Shown here in pieces: positions 54,055-62,476 of a DNA stretch of 64,000 nt (positions are counted from its first letter, which is position 1; every line of letters starts with the position of its first letter). The stretch lies in contig NZ_VOQS01000003.1 in the NCBI RefSeq assembly GCF_007995085.1, positions 1,922,001 through 1,986,000 of the forward strand, given 5' to 3'. The notes under the pieces are model-generated. The model was given only the letters and a program-made list of their open reading frames with translations, did not search any database and had not been told where the DNA came from. This DNA is from Paraburkholderia azotifigens (GTDB lineage: Bacteria > Pseudomonadota > Gammaproteobacteria > Burkholderiales > Burkholderiaceae). Position numbers and translations under genes: made by a program.

Positions 54055-55122
54055 ATGGTAACTCGCACGGTAGGCGCTTTGACGGCTTTGGCATTGGCCG
54101 CATGCACGGCCATATCGCCGCTGGCCAATGCGCAGGACGACGGTTTCGCGCAAGGCAACGGCGAATCGCACGGCCGCGAGGTCAAGGTGATGATCATCTC
54201 GATGTTCGGACCCGAAGGGCAGACGTGGCTCGACAAACTCGGGCCATGGCAGGACATTCCCGTGGCCGGTCTGTCGCCCGATTACCCAAACGTTCATTGC
54301 AATAAACAGGACGTCTGCGTGATGACGACGGGCATGGGGCACAGCAACGCGGCCGCGTCGACGATGGCGCTCGCGTTCTCGCCGCGCTTCGATTTGCGGC
54401 ACACGTACTTCATGGTGGCGGGCATCGCGGGCATCGATCCGATGCAAGGGACGGTCGGCTCGGCGGCGTGGGCCAAATATCTCGTCGACTTCGGTATTCA
54501 ATGGGAAATCGACGGACGCGAAATTCCCGCGGGCTGGAGCACCGGCTATCTCGGCATCAATACGAAAAGCCCCACGGAAAAGCCGCCGCTCGATTACCGC
54601 ACGGAAGTGTTCCAGCTGAATACACGCCTCGCCGATACAGCGTTCGCGCTATCGCGCAACGTGGTGCTGTCGGACAATGCGCAAGCGCAAGCGGCGCGCG
54701 CCAAATACAGCTATGCGCCTGCGAATCGTGCGCCCGCTGTCATTCAATGCGACACGCTCGCGGGCGACACATGGTGGTCGGGGACGAAGCTCGGCGAACG
54801 CGCTCGTGACTGGACGAAGATTCTGACGGACGGGAAGGGTGTCTATTGCACGACGCAACAGGAAGACAATTCGACCTATGAAGCGTTGAAGCGCGCTGCG
54901 AGCGTGCATCGCGTCGATCTGAATCGCGTTGCCGTGTTGCGTGCGGGTTCGGATTTCGATCGTCCGTATGATGGACAGACGAGCGCCGACAATCTGCTCA
55001 ACTATGCCGCACAAGGCGGCTTCACTATCGCGCTCGAGAACCTGTACCGCGCGGGCAATCCGCTGGTGCAGGACATCGTCACGCACTGGGGCGAATGGCG
55101 TAACGGCGTGCCGCAGCGTTAA
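54055..55122 (+). CDS. purine nucleoside permease (NUP) family protein
   Basis: 355 residues with a signal peptide (LALAACTAISPLANA). The mature part has EVKVMIISMFGPEGQTW, MTTGMGHSNAAAST and YFMVAGIAGIDPM, characteristic of the NUP family, which is related in fold to nucleoside phosphorylases. In bacteria it is likely a periplasmic nucleoside-binding or hydrolysing protein rather than a permease. ATG 54055 is preferred: it begins the signal peptide and has AAAGGG upstream; the frame from 53953 adds an unlikely extension. Confidence 0.85.
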   Translation: MVTRTVGALTALALAACTAISPLANAQDDGFAQGNGESHGREVKVMIISMFGPEGQTWLDKLGPWQDIPVAGLSPDYPNVHCNKQDVCVMTTGMGHSNAAASTMALAFSPRFDLRHTYFMVAGIAGIDPMQGTVGSAAWAKYLVDFGIQWEIDGREIPAGWSTGYLGINTKSPTEKPPLDYRTEVFQLNTRLADTAFALSRNVVLSDNAQAQAARAKYSYAPANRAPAVIQCDTLAGDTWWSGTKLGERARDWTKILTDGKGVYCTTQQEDNSTYEALKRAASVHRVDLNRVAVLRAGSDFDRPYDGQTSADNLLNYAAQGGFTIALENLYRAGNPLVQDIVTHWGEWRNGVPQR

Positions 55123-55154
55123 GGTCGAATCGCTACTAATACAAAGTGCTAATA

Positions 55155-55191
55155 CAAAGCGCTCAATCGCACGATGCGATTGAGCGCTTTG
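55155..55191. terminator. perfect 17-bp hairpin after the NUP gene
   Basis: Arms at 55155-55171 and 55175-55191 are exactly complementary over 17 bases with a three-base loop CGA. No T-run follows on the plus strand. A short direct repeat CTAATACAAAG precedes it. It most likely ends nup transcription. Confidence 0.65.
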
Positions 55192-55327
55192 CCAGAGCGG
55201 CTTGTTGCGTAATGCCTGGTGCGAACTTAATGTGAACGATAAGGCGTCCAGACGGGAATGTCCGATGCCCAGTCATCGAGTTCCGAGGGGCTCATGTTCG
55301 ACTCCTTCGATAAAGATGAAATGACGC

Positions 55328-55633
55328 TTACTGGCCGCGAGCGACGCGCACGTTGCCGTCGCTTTGCGCATCGAGGCGCTCGGCTTGCGTGCGGCCAATC
55401 AGGCCTTGTTCCGGATACGAAGTCTTGTTCAGCGAAGGCAGCGTGCCGTCGCGATAAGCATCGGCTTCTTCGGCACGCACTTCTGCGCGCGTTTTCTGCG
55501 CCGATGCGCTAGCCGGGTGTTGCCACCATTGATCGTTATACGATCCCGCGCGGCCAATGCCGCCGCCTCCGGCAAACGCCGGCGCGCTGACGAGCAGCGA
55601 GAGAACGAGACCTGCCAGCAGATTGCGCTTCAT
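55328..55633 (-). CDS. DUF4148 domain exported protein
   Basis: 101 residues with a signal peptide (MKRNLLAGLVLSLLVSAPAF, cleaved near AFA). The DUF4148 pattern follows: KTRAEVRAEEADAYRDG, then TLPSLNKTSYPEQGLIGRTQ. This small periplasmic or secreted family is common and multi-copy in Burkholderiales and has no known function. It is a single gene here, divergent from nothing obvious, with the LysR gene further downstream on the same strand but not linked. Confidence 0.88.
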   Translation of the reverse strand: MKRNLLAGLVLSLLVSAPAFAGGGGIGRAGSYNDQWWQHPASASAQKTRAEVRAEEADAYRDGTLPSLNKTSYPEQGLIGRTQAERLDAQSDGNVRVARGQ

Positions 55634-55824
55634 GATTCACTCCTGTCGATTCGAATTCATTTGCAGCGTCGTAATGCTCCGGCGCTGCGACAGGGTGAAA
55701 TGTAGGCTTTGACGTGCGGGCGATAAACCCGACTTTCATGAAATGAATTGTCGCAATTTCAGAACAATCGCGGCACGGTGCCGCGATCGTCCTTTTGCCT
55801 AAAAGCCTTTGAAGCAATATGGCA

Positions 55825-56829
55825 TTAAGCAACCCATTCCGCCATAACAGGCGTATTGAGTTCGGGCGCCGACTCTTTCTGCTCGAACGTGCGTTGCGTG
55901 CAGGTCTTTTCGAGGCTTGCGCGACCGCTCAACAGCGGGCAGCGGTCGAAGATCTCCGCAATCCAGTCGACGAATACGCGCACTTTCGACGACAGATGCC
56001 GGCTATGCGGATACACCGCGGAAATTGGCATGGGCAGCGGCTTCAGGTCGGGCAGCACTTCGACGAGCTGGCCCGAACGCAGATGCGGCAGCACCATGAA
56101 GAGCGGCGGCTGGATCAGGCCGAAGCCTTCCAGGCCGCACGTCACGTACGCGTCCGCGTCGTTGACGGATACCACGCCCTTCATCTTCACTTCGACTTCC
56201 TTGCCGTCGACGAGAAACGACCAGTCCATGATGCGGCCCGTGCGGCTGGAAAAATAATTAACCGCCTTGTGCTGCTCGAGATCTTCGATTGTCTGCGGAA
56301 TGCCCGCGCGTTCGATATACGCGGGCGCCGCGCACGACACGCCTTCGAATAACCCTATTCTGCGTGCGACCAATGACGAATCCTGCAGCGCGCCCACCCG
56401 CACCACGCAATCGACGCCTTCCTGCAGCAAGTCGACAGGGCGATCCGACAGCCCGAGTTGCAGGTCGATATCCGGATACTTCGTGTGGAATTCGCACAAT
56501 GCGGGAATCACGAGCAGACGTCCGATAGATCCCGGCATATCGACGCGCAGCTTCCCACTCGGCTTCTTGTTGCCGCTCTGGAAACTCGCTTCCGTTTCTT
56601 CGACGTCCGCGAGAATACGCACGCAGCGCTCGTAATACGCAGCGCCGTCGGGCGTCAGCGACAGGCGGCGCGTCGTGCGGTGCAAGAGACGCGTGCCGAG
56701 AAACGCTTCGAGATTCTGGATGATCGTCGTGACGGATGCGCGGGGAAGATCGAGCGTTTCCGCAGCCCGGGTGAAGCTGTTCGTGTCGACGACCCGGGTG
56801 AACACTTGCATGGCCTGGAGCCGGTCCAT
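55825..56829 (-). CDS. ceoR: LysR-family regulator of the efflux operon (CeoR/BpeT type)
   Basis: 334 residues. The N-terminal winged helix is MDRLQAMQVFTRVVDTNSF, then TRAAETLDLPRASVTTIIQN, LEAFLGTRLLHRTTRRLSLT. The effector domain follows, with a Thr/Gln-rich C-terminal extension (about 300-334). In Burkholderia the regulators CeoR and BpeT sit divergently next to the llpE-RND operon and activate it in response to aromatic acids such as salicylate. The position here, divergent from the esterase-like gene, is the same. The ATG at 56829 is chosen because MDRLQAMQ is the standard LysR start. Confidence 0.85.
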   Translation of the reverse strand: MDRLQAMQVFTRVVDTNSFTRAAETLDLPRASVTTIIQNLEAFLGTRLLHRTTRRLSLTPDGAAYYERCVRILADVEETEASFQSGNKKPSGKLRVDMPGSIGRLLVIPALCEFHTKYPDIDLQLGLSDRPVDLLQEGVDCVVRVGALQDSSLVARRIGLFEGVSCAAPAYIERAGIPQTIEDLEQHKAVNYFSSRTGRIMDWSFLVDGKEVEVKMKGVVSVNDADAYVTCGLEGFGLIQPPLFMVLPHLRSGQLVEVLPDLKPLPMPISAVYPHSRHLSSKVRVFVDWIAEIFDRCPLLSGRASLEKTCTQRTFEQKESAPELNTPVMAEWVA

Positions 56830-56910
56830 TGCAAACCTCCGAAAGAGCCGGAGCACTGTGAAGCATCCGCTTTAGCCCGCTAAGCCCGGCTGGAGGCGGC
56901 GAATAAAGTC

Positions 56911-56935
56911 ATTCGATTGTTCAGGTGCACCGAAT
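56911..56935. promoter_or_regulatory. candidate LysR binding dyad
   Basis: ATTCG (56911-56915) and CGAAT (56931-56935) form inverted arms 15 bases apart, in the divergent region between the LysR gene and the llpE-like gene. Further ATTCG copies lie downstream near 56985-56998. Tentative. Confidence 0.35.
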
Positions 56936-57024
56936 TGTGTTGCCGGATTATAGGCATTTATTTGGAAGTCTGCTGGACCCACAATTCGCACCATTCGATA
57001 GCTTCGCGCATTGCGCTGTTCGAC

Positions 57025-57879
57025 ATGGATGCATTCAACCCGCGCCACACCTTTGTCCCGCCCGGCACGAGCCTCGGCGAAAACGCCGCATCGCTCGACG
57101 TCACCGACGTCCGGATCGAAGGCTATGCGCAGGACATCACATTGCGCCTTTACCGGCGGGCCGCCGCGAAGAGCGGTCTGCCGATCCTGCTCTATTTTCA
57201 TGGCGGGGGGTTCGTGCGCGGCTCGATCGACGAAGCCGATTACGCCGCGCGCTATTTCGCGCAGCACACGCCGGCGCTCGTCGTGTCGGTCGGCTATTCG
57301 CTCGCGCCGCAGTTTCCGTTTCCCGCGGCACCTGAGGACGCACATCGCGCGGCGCTGTGGGTGCAGACCCGCGCGCGGGCGTTCGGCGGCAACACAAAAA
57401 AGATCGGCGTAGCGGGCCACGATGCAGGTGGCTCGCTCGCGAATTGTCTTGCGTTCATCGGCCGCGATCGCGGGGATGTGCGGATCGAAGCGCAAGCATT
57501 GTTCGGACCGATGCTCGATCCGAGCCTCACGCGGCTCGGCGACGAGAAGCGTTTGAGCTCGGACATCACGGCAAGCGAATGCGCGGCGTGTTATCGCGCG
57601 TATCTGCCGCAGGCTTCGCAACGGATGCATCCGTATGCGGCGCCGCTCGAATCGGTGCGGCTCAAGGGCCTGCCCGCAACGTTGATTGCCACCGCGCAAA
57701 ACGACGTGCTGCACGTCGAAGCGGAGAAGTACGCGAGCAATCTGATCGACGCGGGTGTGCAGACACAGGTGGTCCGATATCCGAGCGTGTCGCACGCGGC
57801 GCTGGCCAATCATCCGGCCGCGTTGCTCGAGGCGGTTCGATTTTTCCAGTGGCGCTTCGACGAGCGCGCACTCCGATAA
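57025..57879 (+). CDS. llpE: LlpE-like alpha/beta-hydrolase-fold protein lacking the nucleophile Ser
   Basis: 284 residues of the hormone-sensitive-lipase type. The oxyanion motif FHGGGFVRGS is intact (about 63-71), and Asp (ATAQNDVLH) and His (SVSHAAL) of the triad are present. The nucleophile elbow reads GVAGHDAGGSLAN instead of GDSAGG, so the expected Ser is Asp. It may be inactive as an esterase or act by another mechanism. In B. cenocepacia and B. pseudomallei, llpE (lipase-like protein) is the first gene of the CeoAB/BpeEF operon, and the role is unclear. The ATG at 57025 is used; 56917 lies in the regulatory region. Confidence 0.82.
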   Translation: MDAFNPRHTFVPPGTSLGENAASLDVTDVRIEGYAQDITLRLYRRAAAKSGLPILLYFHGGGFVRGSIDEADYAARYFAQHTPALVVSVGYSLAPQFPFPAAPEDAHRAALWVQTRARAFGGNTKKIGVAGHDAGGSLANCLAFIGRDRGDVRIEAQALFGPMLDPSLTRLGDEKRLSSDITASECAACYRAYLPQASQRMHPYAAPLESVRLKGLPATLIATAQNDVLHVEAEKYASNLIDAGVQTQVVRYPSVSHAALANHPAALLEAVRFFQWRFDERALR

Positions 57880-57913
57880 CCAAACTTCTATTAACTAAAT
57901 TCCGGAGTCTGTC

Positions 57914-59203
57914 ATGTCTGTTTTTCCTCTCTCGCGTTCGAAGCTGGCGGTCGCCGCGCTAGCCGTGCTGGTCATTGCGGGTCTCGGCACGTTCGGCGCG
58001 ATCCGCGTCGATGCGCGCTCGCCCGCGCAATCCGCGCCGACCATCGTGCCGGAAGTCGACGTCGCCACTGTCGTGCAGAAAACCATTACCGATTGGCAAA
58101 GCTATTCGGGCCGTCTTCAGGCCGTCGAAAAGGTCGATGTTCGACCGCTCGTGTCGGGCACTATCGTGTCCGTGAACTTCCAGGACGGCGCGCTCGTGAA
58201 GAAGGGCGACGTGCTGTTCGTGATCGATCCGCGTCCGTATCAGGCGGAAGTCGATCGCGCCGCTGCCCAGCTGGCCGCCGCGCAATCGCGTTCGGGCTAC
58301 ACGCAAAGCGACTGGGAGCGCGCGCAACGGCTGATCGGCGATAACGCCATCGCCAGGCGCGACTACGACGAGAAGCAGAACGCGGCGCGCGAAGCAAATG
58401 CGAACGTGAAGGCCGCGCAAGCCGCGCTCGAAGCCGCACAGATCAATCTCGGCTACACGAAGATCGTCGCGCCCGTGTCGGGCCGCGTATCGCGCGCCGA
58501 GATCACGCTTGGCAACGTCGTGAACGCGGGGGCGAGCGCTGCGCCGCTGACGACGCTCGTGTCCGTCTCGCCGATCTACGCCGAGTTCGACGCCGACGAG
58601 CAGACGTATCTGCAGTACATCAGCCAGGTGAAGAGCGACGGCAAGGTGCCTGTCGAACTCGGTCTCGCGAACGAAACGGGTTATTCGCGCAAGGGCACGA
58701 TCCAGTCGGTCGACAACCGGCTCGATACGTCGTCGGGCACGATCCGTGTGCGCGCGCGTTTCGACAACGCCGACGGCGCGCTCGTCCCGGGTCTCTATGC
58801 ACGCGTGAAAGTGGGCGGCAGCGAGCCGCATTCCGCGCTGCTGATCGACGATGCGGCAATCGGCACGGATCAGGACAAGAAGTTCGTGTTCGTCGTCGAC
58901 AAGGACGATCACGTCGCGTATCGCGAGATCCAGCTGGGCGATCTGCAGGGCAGTCTGCGCGTCGTGAAGGGCGGTCTGCACGCGGGCGATCGCATCGTCG
59001 TGAACGGCACGCAGCGCGTGCGTCCGGGCGCGCAGGTTCGCGCGCACATGGTGCCGATGGGCGAGGGCGACGCGAATAGCGCACCCGTTGCCGACGACGC
59101 AAAAGCGGAAAAACAGGCACAGCTCGACGGATCGAAGAAGCACACAGAACCGCAAACGCAGGCACAGGCGCAGCCGCGCGCGAAGACGCGCAAGGATTCG
59201 TGA
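57914..59203 (+). CDS. ceoA: RND efflux periplasmic adaptor (CeoA/BpeE type)
   Basis: 429 residues. The N-terminal segment VAALAVLVIAGLGTFGAI is a membrane anchor or uncleaved signal. Then come a beta-barrel/lipoyl part (VEKVDVRPLVSGTIVSVNFQ, VKKGDVLFVIDPRPY), a helical hairpin (about 105-170, ERAQRLIGDNAIARRDYDEK), a second lipoyl half and the membrane-proximal domain, followed by a Lys/Gln-rich tail. It couples the inner-membrane pump to the outer-membrane channel. CeoA/BpeE homologues serve chloramphenicol, trimethoprim and fluoroquinolone export; that specificity is inferred from position. Confidence 0.9.
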   Translation: MSVFPLSRSKLAVAALAVLVIAGLGTFGAIRVDARSPAQSAPTIVPEVDVATVVQKTITDWQSYSGRLQAVEKVDVRPLVSGTIVSVNFQDGALVKKGDVLFVIDPRPYQAEVDRAAAQLAAAQSRSGYTQSDWERAQRLIGDNAIARRDYDEKQNAAREANANVKAAQAALEAAQINLGYTKIVAPVSGRVSRAEITLGNVVNAGASAAPLTTLVSVSPIYAEFDADEQTYLQYISQVKSDGKVPVELGLANETGYSRKGTIQSVDNRLDTSSGTIRVRARFDNADGALVPGLYARVKVGGSEPHSALLIDDAAIGTDQDKKFVFVVDKDDHVAYREIQLGDLQGSLRVVKGGLHAGDRIVVNGTQRVRPGAQVRAHMVPMGEGDANSAPVADDAKAEKQAQLDGSKKHTEPQTQAQAQPRAKTRKDS

Positions 59204-59276
59204 TCGCCCGGCGAACCCACGTAATCCTTCGATGCATGCGCACAAGACGTAAGCGCTCCAACATCAAGAGCTTCAC

Positions 59277-62200
59277 ATGAACATATCCAAATTCTTCATC
59301 GACCGGCCGATTTTTGCTGGCGTGCTATCGGTCCTGATTCTGCTCGGCGGCCTGATTGCCGTGTTTCAGTTGCCGATCTCCGAGTATCCGGAAGTGGTGC
59401 CGCCTTCCGTGGTGGTGCATGCGCAGTATCCGGGCGCAAACCCGAAGGTGATCGCCGAAGCGGTGGCGTCGCCGCTCGAAGAGCAGATCAACGGCGTCGA
59501 GAACATGCTGTACATGCAGTCGCAGGCGAATAGCGACGGCAATCTCACGCTGACGGTCACGTTCAAGCTCGGCACCAACCCCGACCTCGCGACGCAGCTC
59601 GTGCAGAACCGCGTGAACCAGGCGCTGCCGCGTCTGCCCGAAGACGTGCAGCGGCTCGGCGTGACGACGATCAAGAGCTCGCCGACGCTGACGATGGTCG
59701 TGCACCTGATCTCGCCGAACGACCGCTATGACATGACGTATCTGCGCAACTACGCTCTGCTCAACGTGAAGGACCGCCTGGAGCGGATCAAGGGCGTCGG
59801 GCAGGTGCAGCTGTGGGGCGCGGGCGATTACTCGATGCGCGTGTGGCTCGATCCGCAGAAGGTCGCGCAACGCAATCTGACTGCGATGGAAGTCGTCAGC
59901 GCGATTCGCGAGCAGAACATTCAGGTCGCGGCGGGCGTGATCGGCGCATCGCCTTCCGTGCCGGGCACGGCGTTGCAGTTGTCCGTGAATGCGCGCGGCC
60001 GTCTGAAGACGGAAAGCGAATTCGGCGACATCGTCGTGAAGACGGCCCCCGATGGTGCCGTCACGTATCTGCGCGATATCGCGCGCATCGAACTCGCGGC
60101 TTCGGAATACGGCCTGCGCTCGCTGCTCGACAACAAGCCGGCCGTTGCAATGGCGATCAACCAGTCGCCGGGTGCAAACTCGCTGCAGATCTCCGACGAA
60201 GTCCGCGCGACGATGAAGGAACTGAGCGCGGATTTCCCGGCGGGTGTCGAGTACCGGATCGTCTATGACCCGACGCAGTTCGTGCGTTCGTCTATCGAGG
60301 CCGTCGTGCACACGTTGCTCGAGGCGATTGCGCTCGTCGTGATCGTGGTGATCGTGTTCCTGCAAACGTGGCGCGCGTCGATCATTCCGCTGATTGCCGT
60401 GCCCGTGTCGATTGTCGGTACGTTCTCGCTGCTGCTTGCGTTCGGTTTCTCGATCAATGCGCTGTCGCTGTTCGGGATGGTGCTTGCGATCGGTATCGTG
60501 GTCGACGACGCGATCGTGGTGGTGGAAAACGTCGAACGGAACATCGAAAGCGGCTTGAGCGCGAGAGATGCGACCTACAAGGCGATGCAGGAAGTGAGCG
60601 GGCCGATCATTGCGATTGCGCTCACGCTCGTTGCCGTGTTCGTGCCGCTTGCGTTCATGTCGGGTCTGACGGGCCAGTTCTACAAGCAGTTCGCGATGAC
60701 CATCGCGATCTCGACGGTGATCTCGGCGTTCAACTCGCTGACGCTGTCGCCCGCCTTGTCGGCGATGCTGCTGCGCGGTCACGGTGCGAAGGAAGACTGG
60801 CTGACGCGTCTGATGAACCGCGTGCTGGGCCGCTTCTTCGCGGGGTTCAACAAGGTCTTCCATCGTGGCTCGGATAGCTACGGACGCGGCGTGAACGGCG
60901 TGCTCAAACGCAAGGGCGCGATGCTGGTCGTGTATGCGGTGCTGCTGGGCCTCACGGTGCTCGTGTCGCGTGTCGTGCCGGGCGGTTTCGTGCCGGCGCA
61001 GGACAAGGAGTATCTGATTGCGTTCGCGCAGTTGCCCAACGGCGCATCGCTTGACCGCACCGAGAAGGTGATTCGCGAGATGAGCGCGATCGCGCTGAAG
61101 CAGCCGGGCGTGGAAAACGCAGTGGCGTTCCCGGGTCTGTCGGTGAACGGCTTCACGAACAGTTCGAGCGCGGGCATCGTGTTCGTCGCGCTCAAGCCGT
61201 TCCACGACCGCAAGGGGAAGGCGCTGTCGGCGGGTGCGATCGCGGGCGCGCTGAACCAGAAGTACGGCGCGATCAAGGACTCGTTCGTCGCCGTGTTCCC
61301 GCCGCCGCCCGTGCTCGGTCTCGGTACGCTGGGCGGCTTCAAGATGCAGCTGGAGGACCACGGCTCGCTCGGTTACGCGGAACTCAACAAGGCGACGGAA
61401 GCGTTCATCAAGAAGGCTGCAACGACGCCCGAACTGGGCCCGACGTTCTCGAGCTATCAGATCAACGTGCCGCAGCTGAACGTCGATCTCGATCGCGTGA
61501 AGGCAAAGCAGCTGGGCGTGCCCGTGACGGACGTGTTCAACACGATGCAGGTGTATCTCGGCTCGCTGTACGTGAACGACTTCAACCGGTTCGGCCGCGT
61601 GTACCAGGTGCGCGTGCAGGCGGATGCGCCGTTCCGTCAACAGGCCGACGACATCCTGCAACTGAAGACGCGCAACGTGAATGGCGACATGGTGCCGTTG
61701 TCGTCGCTGGTGACGGTGACGCCGACTTATGGCCCGGAAATGGTGGTGCGCTACAACGGCTTCACGGCAGCCGACATCAACGGCGGTCCGGCGCCCGGTT
61801 TCTCGTCGGGTGAAGCGCAGAACGCAGCCGAGCGCATCGCGGCCGAAGTGTTGCCGAAGGGCGTGAAGTTCGAATGGACCGACCTCACGTACCAGCAGAT
61901 TCTCGCGGGCAACGCGGGGCTGTGGGTGTTCCCGATCAGCGTGCTGCTCGTGTTCCTGGTGCTCGCTGCGCTGTACGAGAGCCTGACGCTGCCGCTCGCG
62001 GTCATCCTGATCGTGCCCATGAGCGTGCTGTCGGCGCTGACAGGCGTGTGGCTCACACAGGGCGACAACAACATCTTCACGCAGATCGGCCTGATGGTGC
62101 TGGTGGGGCTGGCGTCGAAGAATGCGATTCTGATCGTCGAGTTTGCGCGTGAACTGGAGCACGACGGACGCACGCCGTTGCAGGCCGCCATCGAGGCGAG

Positions 62201-62462
62201 CCGGATGCGCCTGCGGCCGATTCTGATGACGTCGATCGCGTTCATCATGGGCGTGGTGCCGCTGGTGACGTCGAGCGGGGCGGGCTCGGAAATGCGCCAC
62301 GCGATGGGTGTCGCCGTGTTCTTCGGTATGTTGGGCGTGACGCTGTTCGGCCTGATGCTGACGCCGGTGTTCTACGTGGTGCTGCGCACGCTGGCGGGCG
62401 GCAAGATTCACGTCGCGCAGAAGGACTCGCCGCATCTCGTCGCGCATACGACGGATGCATGA
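59277..62462 (+). CDS. ceoB: RND efflux pump inner-membrane protein (CeoB/BpeF type)
   Basis: 1061 residues, the usual length of hydrophobe/amphiphile exporters. The first helix begins NISKFFIDRPIFAGVLSVL. The proton-relay Asp pair is in GIVVDDAIVVVENVERN (helix 4, near residue 405) and the essential Lys in LVGLASKNAILIVEFAREL (helix 10, near 950). The two large periplasmic loops carry porter-domain features (GVTTIKSSPTLTMVVHL, then DYSMRVWLDPQKVAQRNLTA). It exports drugs with proton antiport. It lies 73 bases after ceoA and its stop is 14 bases before the outer-membrane factor. Confidence 0.93.
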   Translation: MNISKFFIDRPIFAGVLSVLILLGGLIAVFQLPISEYPEVVPPSVVVHAQYPGANPKVIAEAVASPLEEQINGVENMLYMQSQANSDGNLTLTVTFKLGTNPDLATQLVQNRVNQALPRLPEDVQRLGVTTIKSSPTLTMVVHLISPNDRYDMTYLRNYALLNVKDRLERIKGVGQVQLWGAGDYSMRVWLDPQKVAQRNLTAMEVVSAIREQNIQVAAGVIGASPSVPGTALQLSVNARGRLKTESEFGDIVVKTAPDGAVTYLRDIARIELAASEYGLRSLLDNKPAVAMAINQSPGANSLQISDEVRATMKELSADFPAGVEYRIVYDPTQFVRSSIEAVVHTLLEAIALVVIVVIVFLQTWRASIIPLIAVPVSIVGTFSLLLAFGFSINALSLFGMVLAIGIVVDDAIVVVENVERNIESGLSARDATYKAMQEVSGPIIAIALTLVAVFVPLAFMSGLTGQFYKQFAMTIAISTVISAFNSLTLSPALSAMLLRGHGAKEDWLTRLMNRVLGRFFAGFNKVFHRGSDSYGRGVNGVLKRKGAMLVVYAVLLGLTVLVSRVVPGGFVPAQDKEYLIAFAQLPNGASLDRTEKVIREMSAIALKQPGVENAVAFPGLSVNGFTNSSSAGIVFVALKPFHDRKGKALSAGAIAGALNQKYGAIKDSFVAVFPPPPVLGLGTLGGFKMQLEDHGSLGYAELNKATEAFIKKAATTPELGPTFSSYQINVPQLNVDLDRVKAKQLGVPVTDVFNTMQVYLGSLYVNDFNRFGRVYQVRVQADAPFRQQADDILQLKTRNVNGDMVPLSSLVTVTPTYGPEMVVRYNGFTAADINGGPAPGFSSGEAQNAAERIAAEVLPKGVKFEWTDLTYQQILAGNAGLWVFPISVLLVFLVLAALYESLTLPLAVILIVPMSVLSALTGVWLTQGDNNIFTQIGLMVLVGLASKNAILIVEFARELEHDGRTPLQAAIEASRMRLRPILMTSIAFIMGVVPLVTSSGAGSEMRHAMGVAVFFGMLGVTLFGLMLTPVFYVVLRTLAGGKIHVAQKDSPHLVAHTTDA

Positions 62463-62476
62463 TGGAGAAGAAAAAA

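Noticed and set aside
59325..62447. A 1040-codon open frame antisense to the RND pump gene
   Set aside because: It is extremely rich in His, Arg and Gln without any fold signature, the mirror of a strongly biased high-GC gene.
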